DNA of 64,000 bases from Melanocharis versteri (Eukaryota; Chordata; Aves; Passeriformes; Melanocharitidae): the NCBI GenBank assembly GCA_013397845.1, contig VZTG01010322.1:1668622-1732621 (forward strand), in the 5' to 3' direction. Positions within the stretch are counted from its first letter, which is position 1, and the number at the start of each line of letters is the position of its first letter. The position numbers and the translations under genes were made by a program. Positions 49,299-62,000 of this stretch are shown here, one piece after another. Below the pieces are notes generated by a model. That model saw only the letters and a program-made list of their open reading frames with translations. It ran no database searches and had not been told where the DNA came from.

Positions 49299-50734
49299 TT
49301 CTAGTTTATGTCTCTAGACTAACTGATGATATGCTCTTGGCATTTCTATAACTTCAGAAACTTGCAGATATAAATTTAAAAGAGTAGCTTAGATCTGTAG
49401 AAACTTTAAAATATAAGTGCCTGGGGAAGTGAGGAATCCCTTTTTAAAAGGAACAGGATTACGCAGAAGAAACGTGAAGAACTGTAAAAGGGAAAATATC
49501 AATGGAAGAGTAGCAAAAGCCTTCCTGATGAGATCAGTTTAGCTGTAGAAGGAGTAAAAACACTATCACTGGATGCATATAAAATTTTACTAGGCTGTCA
49601 TAGATGTCTTGCATACTCACTCACAACCTTTTCTGGTTAGAGCTTCCTTTGTAACAGATGGGTAGGCATGAGGGAGCAAAGTGTTTCCCAAACAGTTCTC
49701 TTACCAAAAAAGTTAAGCCTTAAGACAACAGAAAAACTCTTCACTCTTGAAAGAAACAAGCTGAACAAAATCCACACCACCACATGACTTTTCAGCAAAC
49801 CCTACCAATTTTGCACAGAACAGAGGAGGTAACTTTACCTCTTTGTTCAGGTAGTAACAGATGGGAAAGCAAGGAGAAGACCAGCTACCCAGCTGTCTCT
49901 GGAAATTTTAGTGGCATCAACAAATTCTTAGTTTGATTCGGCCCAACATCACCAGCTCCAAATAATCCCTCCTTTACTGTGGCACTGGAGGATCGAAGAA
50001 AATCTCACCTCTGTACAACTGCGGCAATTGGAAGGACCTTATTTGGATTCCTCCCCCCAGCTCCACTTTGCGCTGAGAATACATGGCTTCAAGAGCATTC
50101 ACGAAGCGATTTTTTTCCTCCTCTGGCTTAAACAGTGAATGGCAGAGCTCCGAGTCTGAATAAACAGTGTGGGTGGTGACTGCTCTGTGAGGCCCATGTA
50201 AAGGATGCAATAATTTTCTGACTCTGTTCAGCATTAAATCATGTGAAACTAGCTTGATTACCACACATAACATTGACTCTGTTACAGACTATAACGTACC
50301 GTGTATCCTTCCCTAACTTTGCAGGGGAAAAAAATAACAATTAATTCTCCCAGCTTCAAGTGTTTAATTGTGTATAAAGTTCATTGACCTCACTAGTTGC
50401 TGTCAGATGATCTTGCTAAGGCCTGTGAAAAACATCCCAGGAATGCAGTGATGTGGGCAGAAACAAAGTGAGTTCATGCCACAAAATGCTTTAAATGGAA
50501 CAAAATCAGCAACCATCCGGAGTGCCTGCACTGAAAACAGGACTTCGGAATAATCGTTGATTTAACCTCACCTAAGCACAGCTAGTCCTTGAAAAGGGGC
50601 TATTATAAATCATAGCCTTTAAAAAAATAAATCCTTTAGGGATCCTGCATGTGACTACATGAAGTAACTTTGTTTACTGGGAAATCTCTGCAGCTGACTG
50701 GGAGGCAATGTTTTGGAATGACTGGAGAAACTGG
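49299..50734. other. Intron stretch, no gene seen
   Basis: AT-rich, no recognised elements. The 99-codon minus-strand frame at 49974-50273 has no known domain. Confidence 0.5.
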
Positions 50735-50882
50735 GGCACACAGGAGATAAGCTGGGAAGTGGGGAACCTGTTTTTGTGCCCTGTCCAGTTCCCATTAAGG
50801 GCAACCGCAGATAAGTCATTTTACCTCCGTGCAACTCAATTTCTTCCTCAATAAAAATGGAAATAGGTCTGCTTATCTACAT
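50735..50882 (+). repeat. MIR-like SINE or L3-tail relic
   Basis: The words ATAAGTCATTTTACCTCCGT, GCAACTCAATTTCTTCCTCA and ATAAAAATGGAAATA follow the well-known MIR core/tail pattern 'caagtcacttaacctctctgagcctcagtttcttcatctgtaaaatgggaata'. The part before it (GAGAAACTGGGGCACACAGG) resembles the 'gaaactgaggcacagag' word of related old repeats. MIR copies are scarce in birds but present. Confidence 0.55.
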
Positions 50883-53800
50883 GAAGACACGCTATGCTTT
50901 CTTCAGTGCAGGGAAGCCTCTGTTAATGGGAGGTATTATCATGTATTTGACACATATGTGAGCATCCTGCACCGTTTTTGACATCTCTCTGAAATGCAGC
51001 TTCTGAGCTGTGTTTTAAGAAATCTTTACCTCAGTGACCCCAAAGAAGTGTGTTGTGTTACCCACTTCATACATCGTTTCCAAATGAATAATTCAGCATG
51101 AATTCTGCTGGTAGTGCCCATTAAAATGTAAACTGCTCCTCTTACCTACTTTTCACAATTGACCTATGCAATTTCAGAGGGATGTCTCAGTCCAATTTTC
51201 TAGGGAAGCAGTGCAAGAACCACTGATTAGATGGCAGCTTTTGTTAACCCTTAAATCTTAGCACAACTCAAAAGCACATCTGCCAAATCTCTGTCTGACT
51301 GCAAGGCCTTTGGGACGGAGACCAAAGGTACCTACAGGCATGGATGGCATTTTGACCAACCCCACTTTCATCTTAGGGTGATGCAGCCAGATGAGCCCTA
51401 CACCTCACCAGGGCTGGAAACTGAGCTCTCCCCTGCTTCTGGTGTTTCCTTGGGAGCCTCCAGCAGAGCTTGACCATTAAATAACAAGTTCTTTAAGTGC
51501 GAACAGGCAAACATCACTGCAGGGAGCTTCTTCATTGCATTTATTTCACATCCGCTCCCATACTGCTCTCACCATTCCTTCCCTCCTCCTCTCCAAAGGC
51601 TGGTGTACATGAGGAGGGAACGTATGGCTCATAGAGAGTAGAAAGAAGATTGAAATGCTGGTCTGCAGTGATGACCTAGGACATGCTTTCATCTTATCCA
51701 GTATGTTGCCTAACAGCAGCTGTCTCTTTGCTGGGGGGCACCACTGGCCGACTCCTTTCCCATATACGTCTGATCTTTTGCATATCTTGTGGCGGCTACA
51801 GCAGATAAGCTCCTGAACAAATAATTCTGGTGAGACCATTTTGCATTTGGTTATTTGGTTCATTTTGGTGATCATAACAGGCTTGGATTATAACTTCTAC
51901 CATCTGGAATTTAATCTTCTTCACAGACAGCTAAAACCCGATAATAGCCATATTAAATTGTGGATTATTATTTCTCCTGGTATTAAGTTCTAAAGTCTTA
52001 CCCCAGAAGGGTATGGGATTAAGACAGCCTCTACTATTAAGTGCACTGGAAAACATGTAGTTCATAATTTCTCATATCTATTTTATCTGCTCATTATCAA
52101 TGACAATAGTGGCCTTAAAAGATAAGAAAATGCTCCAATCAAGCTCTGTAACCCAAACAAAGTGTCTGTGAGAGAAGGAGGTTTAATTGAGTTTTTCTTC
52201 CCATTGCCCAGTTGCAAGTGTTTGGATGGGAGGGGAGGGGGATGGAGGAGGAAAAAACAGAAAGTGTGATGCAACTTCATGTTTATGGGAAAAATATTTG
52301 GAGGACAAGATATCTATGAAATCAATGGGTTCCAGGCCTCAGCCAGCATTTCATGCTTTTCCCAGATGGTGACATATTGGAATGTTTTCTCAAACAGCAA
52401 GAAGCCAAACTGGGGTTTTTGCAGCTGCAAATAGGTAAGAAAACTTTAACCCAGTTCCTCAAAAAGCTACAAAATATCAAAGAGTTTTAAGGTACCTGTG
52501 AAAGACAACGGTAATACAATGTGACATACCATTCTTCTGGATGGTATTTTTACTAATAGCAGAGCAAACTTCCTAAGTAGTAATAATAAGAAATAGGCTT
52601 CTGAGCAACACCCACACGTTTAAAAGTAATGCAAAGACTTGGGTTTAGTTCAATCATTTCCAAAGTTCAAGATAAATAATCTGGAACAAAGGACTTAATG
52701 TAAGTGCAACCCTATTTTATTACCCAGAAAACTACACTCCACCAGAATAAACTGAAGAGAAGTCATGGAGTTTGCAGCTTGTCAAAAACAGAGAAGACAT
52801 TAAACTTGCCTTAGGGGAAATATACACAGATATATATTAAACACTGTGCAATGCTTGGCCATTAAGATTTCTTCTTACCTGAAAATGCCATTCTCTCTTG
52901 TTAGGGAATGAAAAATACAACACTAGTGATCCAAGAACAGCTGGTGAAAACCAAACAAACCTAGGAAACCATCTGCATATCAATTCAGAAATTCTTGCCA
53001 CATCACTCCCTTTCTTCAGTTTCACTTCAGGAAACCCAACACATCCTGCAAGCAGGAGTTTTATCTGAGAAAATCATGTACTTCAGTCACGTTTGATACT
53101 AAATAGCGCCTTGAATCCTCTCCTTCTATCTCCTCCCTGCTGTTTAAATCCAAAATGATTTTACCAGCCCAGTAGCTAAAATTTCTTTGGACTAGCCACC
53201 CCTGCTTTGCAGACTCCGAATGCTGAGTTTCTGAACTGTATGAAGAAGGGGGTTGTTATGTCTAATAGCTCCTGACACAATTGACAGCAAAAGTATGTTG
53301 AAATCTGAATTAAGATGACAAGTATTATCTGTATATACATGAATAAAGACTTTTATTTATATAAGGTTAGTATCCTCAGATAGTATGGAGCTAGAACATT
53401 GTTTGGATACTTGTGCAACAATATAATCCCAGCGTTCCTGTGGGATACAGCATGTGTTTCTATCCCTGGTGATTTATGAGCTATTGGACCTTAAAACTCT
53501 TGCTGCTTCTTTCCTTTAGCAACTTTTCACTGGCACAGGTCCAGCTCTGAATACAACCAGTCCACTGCCTTTGACTATTAAAAATATTTGGTGCCTGTTC
53601 ATGTCGAGGTAAGGGTCTGCACAACCCACCCTGCGAGGCTGACTGCTGGACTCATGAGGCTTAATACAACCCCACCACCTTCAGCAGAGACATCCTGATT
53701 TACACCCCTTCGGTATCTTATCCATGATCCCACAGCAATCCATTAAGGAAACACCGAGAAATCTAAGAACAAACAAACAAATCAACCCTGCATTCCCATT

Positions 53801-54475
53801 AAGATAAAAATGTGAAATGAACATAAAATGAAGGGAGATACTGCTGTCACTTCAAGGAGTGAGGATTAAAGGACTCCAGCCTCATCAGATAAGACTCTGG
53901 ATTTTCTTGTCTAGCACTCTTGTTTTAATCCATTTTCCAGTTCTATATGAAATGAATTATAGCTAGATCTGCATAGCGTTTAAGGACATAAATCTATCCT
54001 ACAGTGTATTTGAATTTAAAATACACACAGCCTAATATCTTTCATGCCTGAAAAAAAATGGACGTGAAATCTCAGGGGGAACAGAGCAATTACCTATTTC
54101 AGTCAACGTGTGAAGAATAGTCAAATAAATGGGCTAACAGGCCCACCAGCTGGAAAAATTAAACTGAAAGCCTGCTTCTGAATATATGCATTATATCACC
54201 CTTAGCCAGAATGGCTTTAATTATTCTTAAATATAGCAGTGGAATGAGAAATAGGAAAATCTTACAGCCCTTTTCTCCCACAATGGAGAAAGAGATGAAA
54301 AATGCCATCATTATAATTTTTGTTGCCATTAGATAAACGGGTAGTCTTCCAGGTCATGGTAATCCTCCTTGGCTTTTTATATTATCTATTTAGCCCGAGG
54401 ATCCAAAGATTTTTTAAGTGCTTGTGGATTCTGTCACTCATACGTCATCTTCTGGTTATGGAAATAGAATTGGTT
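50883..54475. other. Intron stretch, no gene seen
   Basis: Mostly AT-rich unique sequence. No gene or recognised transposon. Confidence 0.5.
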
Positions 54476-54560
54476 CCATTTTGCAGGCAGGGATAAACAC
54501 GGCTCTGTCAGTGACAAAGCGTGACACTGGCTCAGCCCATGCAGTCAGGTCTCTGCTTGG
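54476..54560 (+). repeat. Possible ancient L3/MIR-type repeat fragment
   Basis: CCATTTTGCAGGCAGGGATA, ACACGGCTCTGTCAGTGACA and CATGCAGTCAGGTC loosely follow 'ttattttacagatgaggaaactgaggcacagag...gtgacttgccc...cacagcaagtcagg'. Weak evidence. Confidence 0.35.
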
Positions 54561-57500
54561 ACCGTGAGGCCACTCAGGGAAGCCAGGAAAAGGAGGGTGG
54601 GATGCATTTTACCTAGCTTGAGTTGCCTTAAAACTGCAAGTCTAAACAAAGTGTTTATGTAGATTTGTTCCCTGGATGATTCATCTCATTTCGCACCACC
54701 TATTTTAGGACCAGATGAATCACCTTTTGAAAGTGTCTGTCTGTTGGATGTATAACTTTCAGATACCTCAAATCCATCCTATGCAGAAAAGTATCATCAT
54801 CTCTACTAAATACTTAATAAACTCTATAATGCATCTCTCTAAGGCTAGTAACAGAGGAGTTTTATCTAGTGTTCTTTGACAGAAATTACAAAAATACCGA
54901 ATGCTTAATTTTCATAATCTCAACAATTTCTCCTGATAGAAAACAAACAAAGGAGCCACTATGTTTCAACAGAAAATGCTTCAAAAAGAAACTACTACTT
55001 TGTCCGGCACACCAGACAATTGAAATGAAGTCTCTCAGTTGAGATGGTGAGGAAGACAATGCAAACACGTAATCAAACTTTGCAGCCAGCATGCCTTTTT
55101 CTGTAGTTCTAGCTTTGTACATATGTTTTAGGAGGGGCTGAAGTTACATTTGTGTTTTCTTGCCAGTCATGTGCCAGATGGGTTCTTTCTCAAATGTGTG
55201 CTGTTTTAAGACCCAATCTTGCCTGAAACAACACAGAGCTCCCAGGTCAAGCCCACTTTGATGTTACAGCTGGACACAAATCTCTGCTGCTTCTGTGCTT
55301 GTTGCTCTCTCTACTTTTAATGTCCAGTCCCAAAGAAGATGGTGGAGCTCAGTACAGATCTAGCTGCAGGAATTATTTGCAGAGATGACAGAGAGTTTCC
55401 CGTCTCGGGGAGACTCTCCAGCGAATTCCCATGTGACCAAACCCCTTCCAAGCCATCAACTTAAAAATAACATGTTGGGTTTTGGAAAAAATGTAATTCC
55501 GGGGGGTTTGTGGAGCCTCTGGTTTTGACTCTTTTAGGCTGCGCTGGTGTTGAGCTTTCAGAAGACTCCTCCACAACCGAGAAACTTCTCGGCAGCCAGC
55601 TCCAGAGCAGAGGTCTTAAGGACATCGGTCAGGGTGAGACTCAGCCCTTGTAAGGAAGACTTGGCAATGCTGCCAACGTACGTGGCAGCCCAAAAGGCCT
55701 CTGAAACCCAAGAGGCCTATCTGAGCAGACCTACAGATAGATAAACAGCATCTTTGCTCCCACAGTGACAAGTGCCTCAGGCAAGCCAACAGATAGACTG
55801 CCTCAAATTCAAACTGGTGAGTTTCTATTTCATGACTGATTTCACGCTTATGGGCAATCCCCAGGGTAAAAATTTCTCCCTGTTTTATACCAAACTGCTA
55901 CCAACAGGTTTTAGGGAGGTTCTGCATAGCTTGGGGATTTTTATTCAAGTGTTTTAAAGCCTACATGATGAAAAACACAGTGACTAAAACTGAAAGCCTG
56001 GGCATTCTGCACCATATGTTACTGCTTTGCCACAGAAAACTTCAGGGTTTTAGGGTTGGCATCTGGGAAATGATGACCTCCTGCCTGTGAAGTTGCAAGT
56101 AATTAGTGCACTTGCACAACTGCACCGTTTGTTCTTTGATTTCATAGGCAGGAGGAACAGAGGTGGTTTTCTTTGTTAAATCTGTTTCTCTAAAAATCGT
56201 ATTTTAAAACCTGTGAGCAAAAACGGACTTAGTGGATGTGCAGAGGTCACAGATGGACTTCTCCCCTTTTCCCCGAAGTGCAGTTTCCCTGCTTTAAGCA
56301 GTCAGGTCTTACATTGTTCAGTTGCAAAGCAAAGCTCCTGGATGTGACCTGATGTGACACACAAAGTCAGAAAAAGATCAAAGCTCTGGGAACTGCTCCT
56401 GTTGAGCTATATGGACAACTTTATTGATAACAGCATCAAATTACTGCCTTGCTGATAATAATAATGGAACAACTCCCTCGCCAGGTGTAGGGGCAGGGCC
56501 AGTAGTTATGGGTGAGCCTGAATATAGCTATGCATCTTCCCACCAACTCCTAACATTATAATATCTTCTCTATATAAAAAGCTGACAAAAAATACAGAGG
56601 CCCTTGAATCTTCCTCTACTCAAGTCCTGAAATCTAGAGAAGAGATTATACTACATTTTACCTTACAATGAATTAACTCCTTCTCAATGTGTCCATTCCA
56701 ATGCCAGGTTTGTGAACTATGCCATGACAGAAAAACTGTCAGTAAGCATAATTTACTGCTAAGGAAGATATTTCTCTAAAAATGCAGCAAGGAGAGGGTG
56801 ATAAACTCCGAAACAATGTAACACAAGTTTTACAGAAGTATGTATGTAAGTAAAAAATGAATAAAAGGTGGTAAAACTGAAGGCACTTTCCCTATTCTGG
56901 GTGACAAGATTATTTGGGATTAACTTCTGTATTGGATGGATGACTCTGAGTACACTGTGGGTAAGAAGGAAATAATACACATTCTTGTGGCTACAAACAC
57001 TAAACCAAAAAACTAAACTGTCTGGCTTTATATTGCTAAAACACAGAGTTGTGGAAACATTGCTAAAGTTTTGTTGGTACAGACCATGGAACTAATCTCA
57101 TCTCTTTCTCAGTGTATTTATCTCATGCTTTATCTTCTCTTTACTTTCTACTTTCTCCCTGTTTTCCTTTTCTCCCTCCCTTCTCTCCCCACTCAGCATT
57201 CAGTTTCCTCGTGTCTCAGGTACAGCAAGGCCGGTTAGCAAGGAAATACTGATGCAATCGTGATGCTTTCCTGTCACCCTTCATTAGTCATTAAGGTTAT
57301 AAAACCATAATGAATGACATTGTTGTTATTATTAAATAAGTTCTTCCCAGATTAGATTTCAATAGCCCAATCTTCCCCTTTTGTTCCATTCTTTAAGAAA
57401 AAAACATTTCCTTTTTTCAGTATAGTCCACGGATGGCATAAGAACATCTACAGATTATCCCTAAACATCCTCTTGTTTTTGTTTTGGTTTTTTTGCACTG

Positions 57501-59060
57501 CTCAGGCTGCAGCGGTGACAGCCCATGAGGCCACCTTGGTGGCACAGGGTGCTCTTAGGCAGTCCACCCTCCCTTTGAAGCACTGGCACTGTCCCCTCTG
57601 GTGGGACACTGGCCAGTGAGGCGGGCAGCTGCTTCCTGAAGGCCCCTGAGATGACGGATCGCATCCCTCTGCCTGCCTGTATCCAAAGGGAGAGCGGGAA
57701 CCACAGCTTTGCTACCAGCACCACGCTGCCATGCTCAGCAGGAGGGCAGTGATGTCCCCACCCCAGGACACAGGCAGAGATGGGGTCACCATGTTTGCCT
57801 GAGGTATCTGGCAAATGACCCAGAACTCAGAAGGAGCCATAGGTGGAGAGGATTTTGAAACTCAATCCGAGGCTTGAAAAAGCAGGCCCTAATATCTCCT
57901 CTCCATTTGTCTCCTGTGTAAAGCTGGAACCACACTAAGGTTGGCGAGATAAAAGCAGAGAGACTTACATACTGTGTCTACTGCTTCCCCTTTGGCACTC
58001 TCCTACTGATTCCATACTCATTTCCATCTGTGCAAAGTGCATGTAAAACAACTTCACCCCTTGCCAGCTAGACATTGAACTGCGGGATTTGAATCGTTCT
58101 GGGTTCCTGGGCCTCCTTAGGTACATAAAAGCCGTGTCTGCGCCTCAGGAGGCGGCTGAATCGCAGCCTTTGTGCGCTGGGCGCAGGGGAAACGGAGCCC
58201 GGCTGTGGGCATGTGCCAGCCCCTGCCGGGTAAGAGCTGGCATTGTCTGCCCAGCGAAGCCTCGGCATTTCCACCCACCACGCTGAGTAAATTTTCAATG
58301 GCAGAATCAGGCTGCACATAGTAAAAAAAATCCTAAAAGCGGGAAAGTCTGTGATCAAAACACGCCACAGAAAGACCTGGGTTTCCTAGCCTGGTGCATA
58401 GAGCAGAGAGGGCAACACGTTTGGAGCATCCTCTAATGCTGAGTTTTAGACCATCCTCAGCTGCAGCACCCAGTGCCTAAGAAAAGGCTGCAAAGGATGC
58501 TCAGCATTGCAGGGCATCACCTACGGGTGCTCAACGGGGATGTGCCCGGCAGGACGGTTTTGAACGTAGCAGTTCTATGCAAAACAGTCTTTGCAGTGTC
58601 CTTTTTCCCCTGTACAGATGCATGTCTCTGTCACAGAGTACTGAGGGGCACCAAGCATACTTGACACAGCAGAACAGAAGCAGAGGAGCGTTAGGACACA
58701 TCAGCAATTCCAGGTTACATCTTCCAAAGAAATTAGAAAGAATAACTTGTAGTCTGCTACGTGAAAAAGTCTTTCCGCAAAGTTTTTCCAGCCACAGTGA
58801 GATACATATTTACAGTTAAGACACCAGGGAGATAATCTATGTACATATACTTCCAAAGTAGCTTTGGACAAGAACTGGAATTTTCCTCAGCATGTAGCGT
58901 AACAACTAAATATTTAAATGGTTAGAAGGCCAAACAATCGCAAACAAGTCAGTAACAACCGTATTTCTCTCAGTTCCTGACATTGTTCACTAAGGACAGC
59001 TGTAAGACAGGACCTGAGTAAGCCCCAAGCTTTTCCTTTAAACTGAACATCCTCCCCCAC
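54561..59060. other. Intron stretch, no gene seen
   Basis: Includes a GC-richer island around 58.1-58.27 kb with a modest number of CpG. Open frames (up to 117 codons at 57461-57814, minus strand) show no family signature. Confidence 0.5.
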
Positions 59061-59092
59061 CTCCTCCTCCTAATAATAATAATAATAATAAT
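59061..59092 (+). repeat. Compound CTC/TAA microsatellite
   Basis: About three CTC units followed by seven TAA units (59071-59092). Confidence 0.95.
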
Positions 59093-62000
59093 GTTAAACC
59101 AACCAACAGCTATATGGAGTAGAAATATGTATACCTCTCTCAGAAAACCTACAAAAAGCCAGTGCCTTAGAGAGCTCACCATTTTTTCATGTAGCAATCA
59201 TCAGACACTTCTCTGATAAATTGTTATGCAAACTGATGCTTGATGGAGTTTGGACTAACTAAATAGTCTTGTGTCGGAGTCAGACTCATAGAAGAGCCTT
59301 ATATGGGTACCCAGCATGTCAGCAAATGCTCCCAGTCCTGCCTGCCCGACTGGTGCTGTGCCCTGCAGACAATCCGTGGCCGCTGGCACCCTCACAAGCC
59401 CACATGAGCCGAGCAGGCTAATCAGAAACAGCCAGGGAAGTTTCGTGGTGCGAGGCTGCTGCCCTCCCCAGCCAAGGAGGGAGATGGGTGCAGGGGCCAT
59501 GGGGAACAACATCACGTGAAGGAAGAAGCGAGCCACTACAGATGTCCCGCCGGGACAACGACACAGTGTTCCCGCTACATCCCGAGCGCAAACGTGGTTT
59601 GTGTGCATTCAATGAAATTGTTTTTGTATACAAAGAGGATTTCAGCTGCTGTGAGGCAGATGGAAGGCGCTTTTGGCCACGCTGAAATGTCTGGTACTGC
59701 CTGCGTTCGGAAGCATGCACGGGGCAAGAACAAAATACACTACTGTGCAATGTAAGTTGTCTGGTAAAAAATTAATTCAGCACAGAGCTATCTGAACTAG
59801 AGGAAAACAAGGAGGAGTGGATGGCTTACCCTGCTGCTCTGCCCGCTCATTTTTCTTAGAAGAAACAGAGCTGCTCACACTGCTGAGCGTGAACCCAGGC
59901 AACTCAAAGAAAGGTGAGGGGACGGCAAGTGTCAGAGGGCAGCAACAACCACGACAAACTTCATTTAGTTGAGTTTGAGTTTGAACTTGGAGTTTAGAGA
60001 GCAGAGGAGAGTGAGCAGGGAGCAGCCACAAACAGGGAGCCTTTACCTTCGGCAGAGCACCGCTCACATCCTGCAGTCACTGGCAGCAGCTCTGCTCCCT
60101 GGGCTGGGGGGAGGCACCTCCAGCCAGCGACTGCAACTCCCCCTCCCTCTGCTCTCCTTTCCCTCAGGAGCTGAACTGCTTCTGCATGCCTTTCAGGGTG
60201 GCACAAAAACAGGTGAGACAAAAGGCAGTCCTGCTTTCAGAAAGTTTGAGAAACTCTTTACTAGACCAGCTAGTTCATCCTACTAGGGTGATTGCATCAC
60301 TTAAATATCTGGTTTGCTAAACTCTTTTTAATTGGGAAAGTGTTTTTCTATTAAAATTTGCAGGTCTCCATAGATCATTTACCTTCCAGTACCCCATGCC
60401 TGTTAAAAATCTTTCTCCCAGCCGGTTTTGTATGGTGCTAATGTCAATCCACATCAAAGTCCACAGGAATTCTACACATGTGAATCCAAGTTTAAGCAAG
60501 AAAAAAAAAAAAGGGGGGCTCAGATTTTTATTACGTGAATTTTATTGGAACATTCCCTTCATGTCCCTACATACAGAAGAGCGTCTGGATTCAGTTACAG
60601 CTGCATTTACTCCCACACATCTGCTCCCTCACTGTTATAGTTACCTTTTGTCAGGGGATTTAAGAAACTACCCCCCCGAAAAAAAGCCCTTCACCTTTGG
60701 GTCCATGATGACAAAGATCAAAAAGCCTTCAGCATTCCTGCACCATGACATGAATTATGCTCTGCAGCAGTTTAAAAATTGCTTTTCTAATTCGAATGCT
60801 GCTGCTTGACCGCTGGGTTTCCAGCAGCGTCGCGCAGCAGGGCCGGAGCCCTTGCTCTCCATGTAGGTGTGCAGCTTTGCTTTACAACCCACAGCACGTC
60901 GGTGACTGGCGTTTCACCGGGAGGGGCGTGAGGCAAGGTATAGCAAGTCTCCCTAGCAACAAACACAGAAACAGAAAAATAAACTTTGGATGCACAACAT
61001 TCAATTGCGGGGCTGGCTGCGTGATGGAAAGCAATTGGAGGACAGCTGAGCCCGCAAAGAGGGGATGCCAGCCAGATTAAAGGTACCCAGCACTTAGAAA
61101 CATAAGGGCCCAATTGTGTCAAAAACCTTATTTTAATAGAATAATATAGTATGAAGCAAGATACTTCCCTGCTTTCCAATGACTCTATTGTGCAGACCCT
61201 CGGGAGAGCTTTGAAGACCAGATTTTATCTTGGTCTTACTGCAAAGTCGAATCCCATCCCAGCTGAAGGCGGGAGAAAGGTCCTGGTTTATTTCAGTGCT
61301 AACGAGGGTGGGCACTAAATGTGTATGTTGATGGACCTCTGTGCAGGAAGGCAGACAAGGATGCCAGGGACATCAGGAATGAAGCCCTGCAGCAGCACAC
61401 CTAAACATACACTCTGGCAATGGGGGCTTGGGCAGAGGGGGAGAAACCATTGCTCCACTGCAGCAAGTACAAACGACAAGGCTATTACTGACACGAACAA
61501 AAAAGCATAGCTTGCTCTCATTAGCTGCTTATGGCCAGCTAGTGCATATTAGGGGTTGGAACTTGAGCTGGTTCAAAGACAGGCACTGACTGCATTTTCT
61601 ATCCAGGAAAACACAAGCTAGGTCTGAGAAGTAATCATCTGCCAGGGAGAGAGTTTAAAAGTACTTGGTTTTAAGAATGAATGGGTATGATTTCAAAGAA
61701 CCAAACTGGTATATCAAGAAACTTGTGCATGGCAGGGATAAGGCTAAGACATGGGGAGGCACAGCTTATCTGAACTGCATCTAGATAAGCTCACTAGTGA
61801 GCTGACATTACTGGGAGCAGAAACGACAAGGGCAGATGGGGTGCAGGCTGCAGGACTGCCCTTGCCCTGCCCAGCATGGGGACTGCCCTGGGAAGATGCT
61901 AGTTAGTCTCAACAGCAACGTGCACATTATCCTCCCAACCATACAGTAGCAGTCCTATCTGAGACCTGTAAGTAAGTCCCCCTAGCGTATTCCTCAGCTT

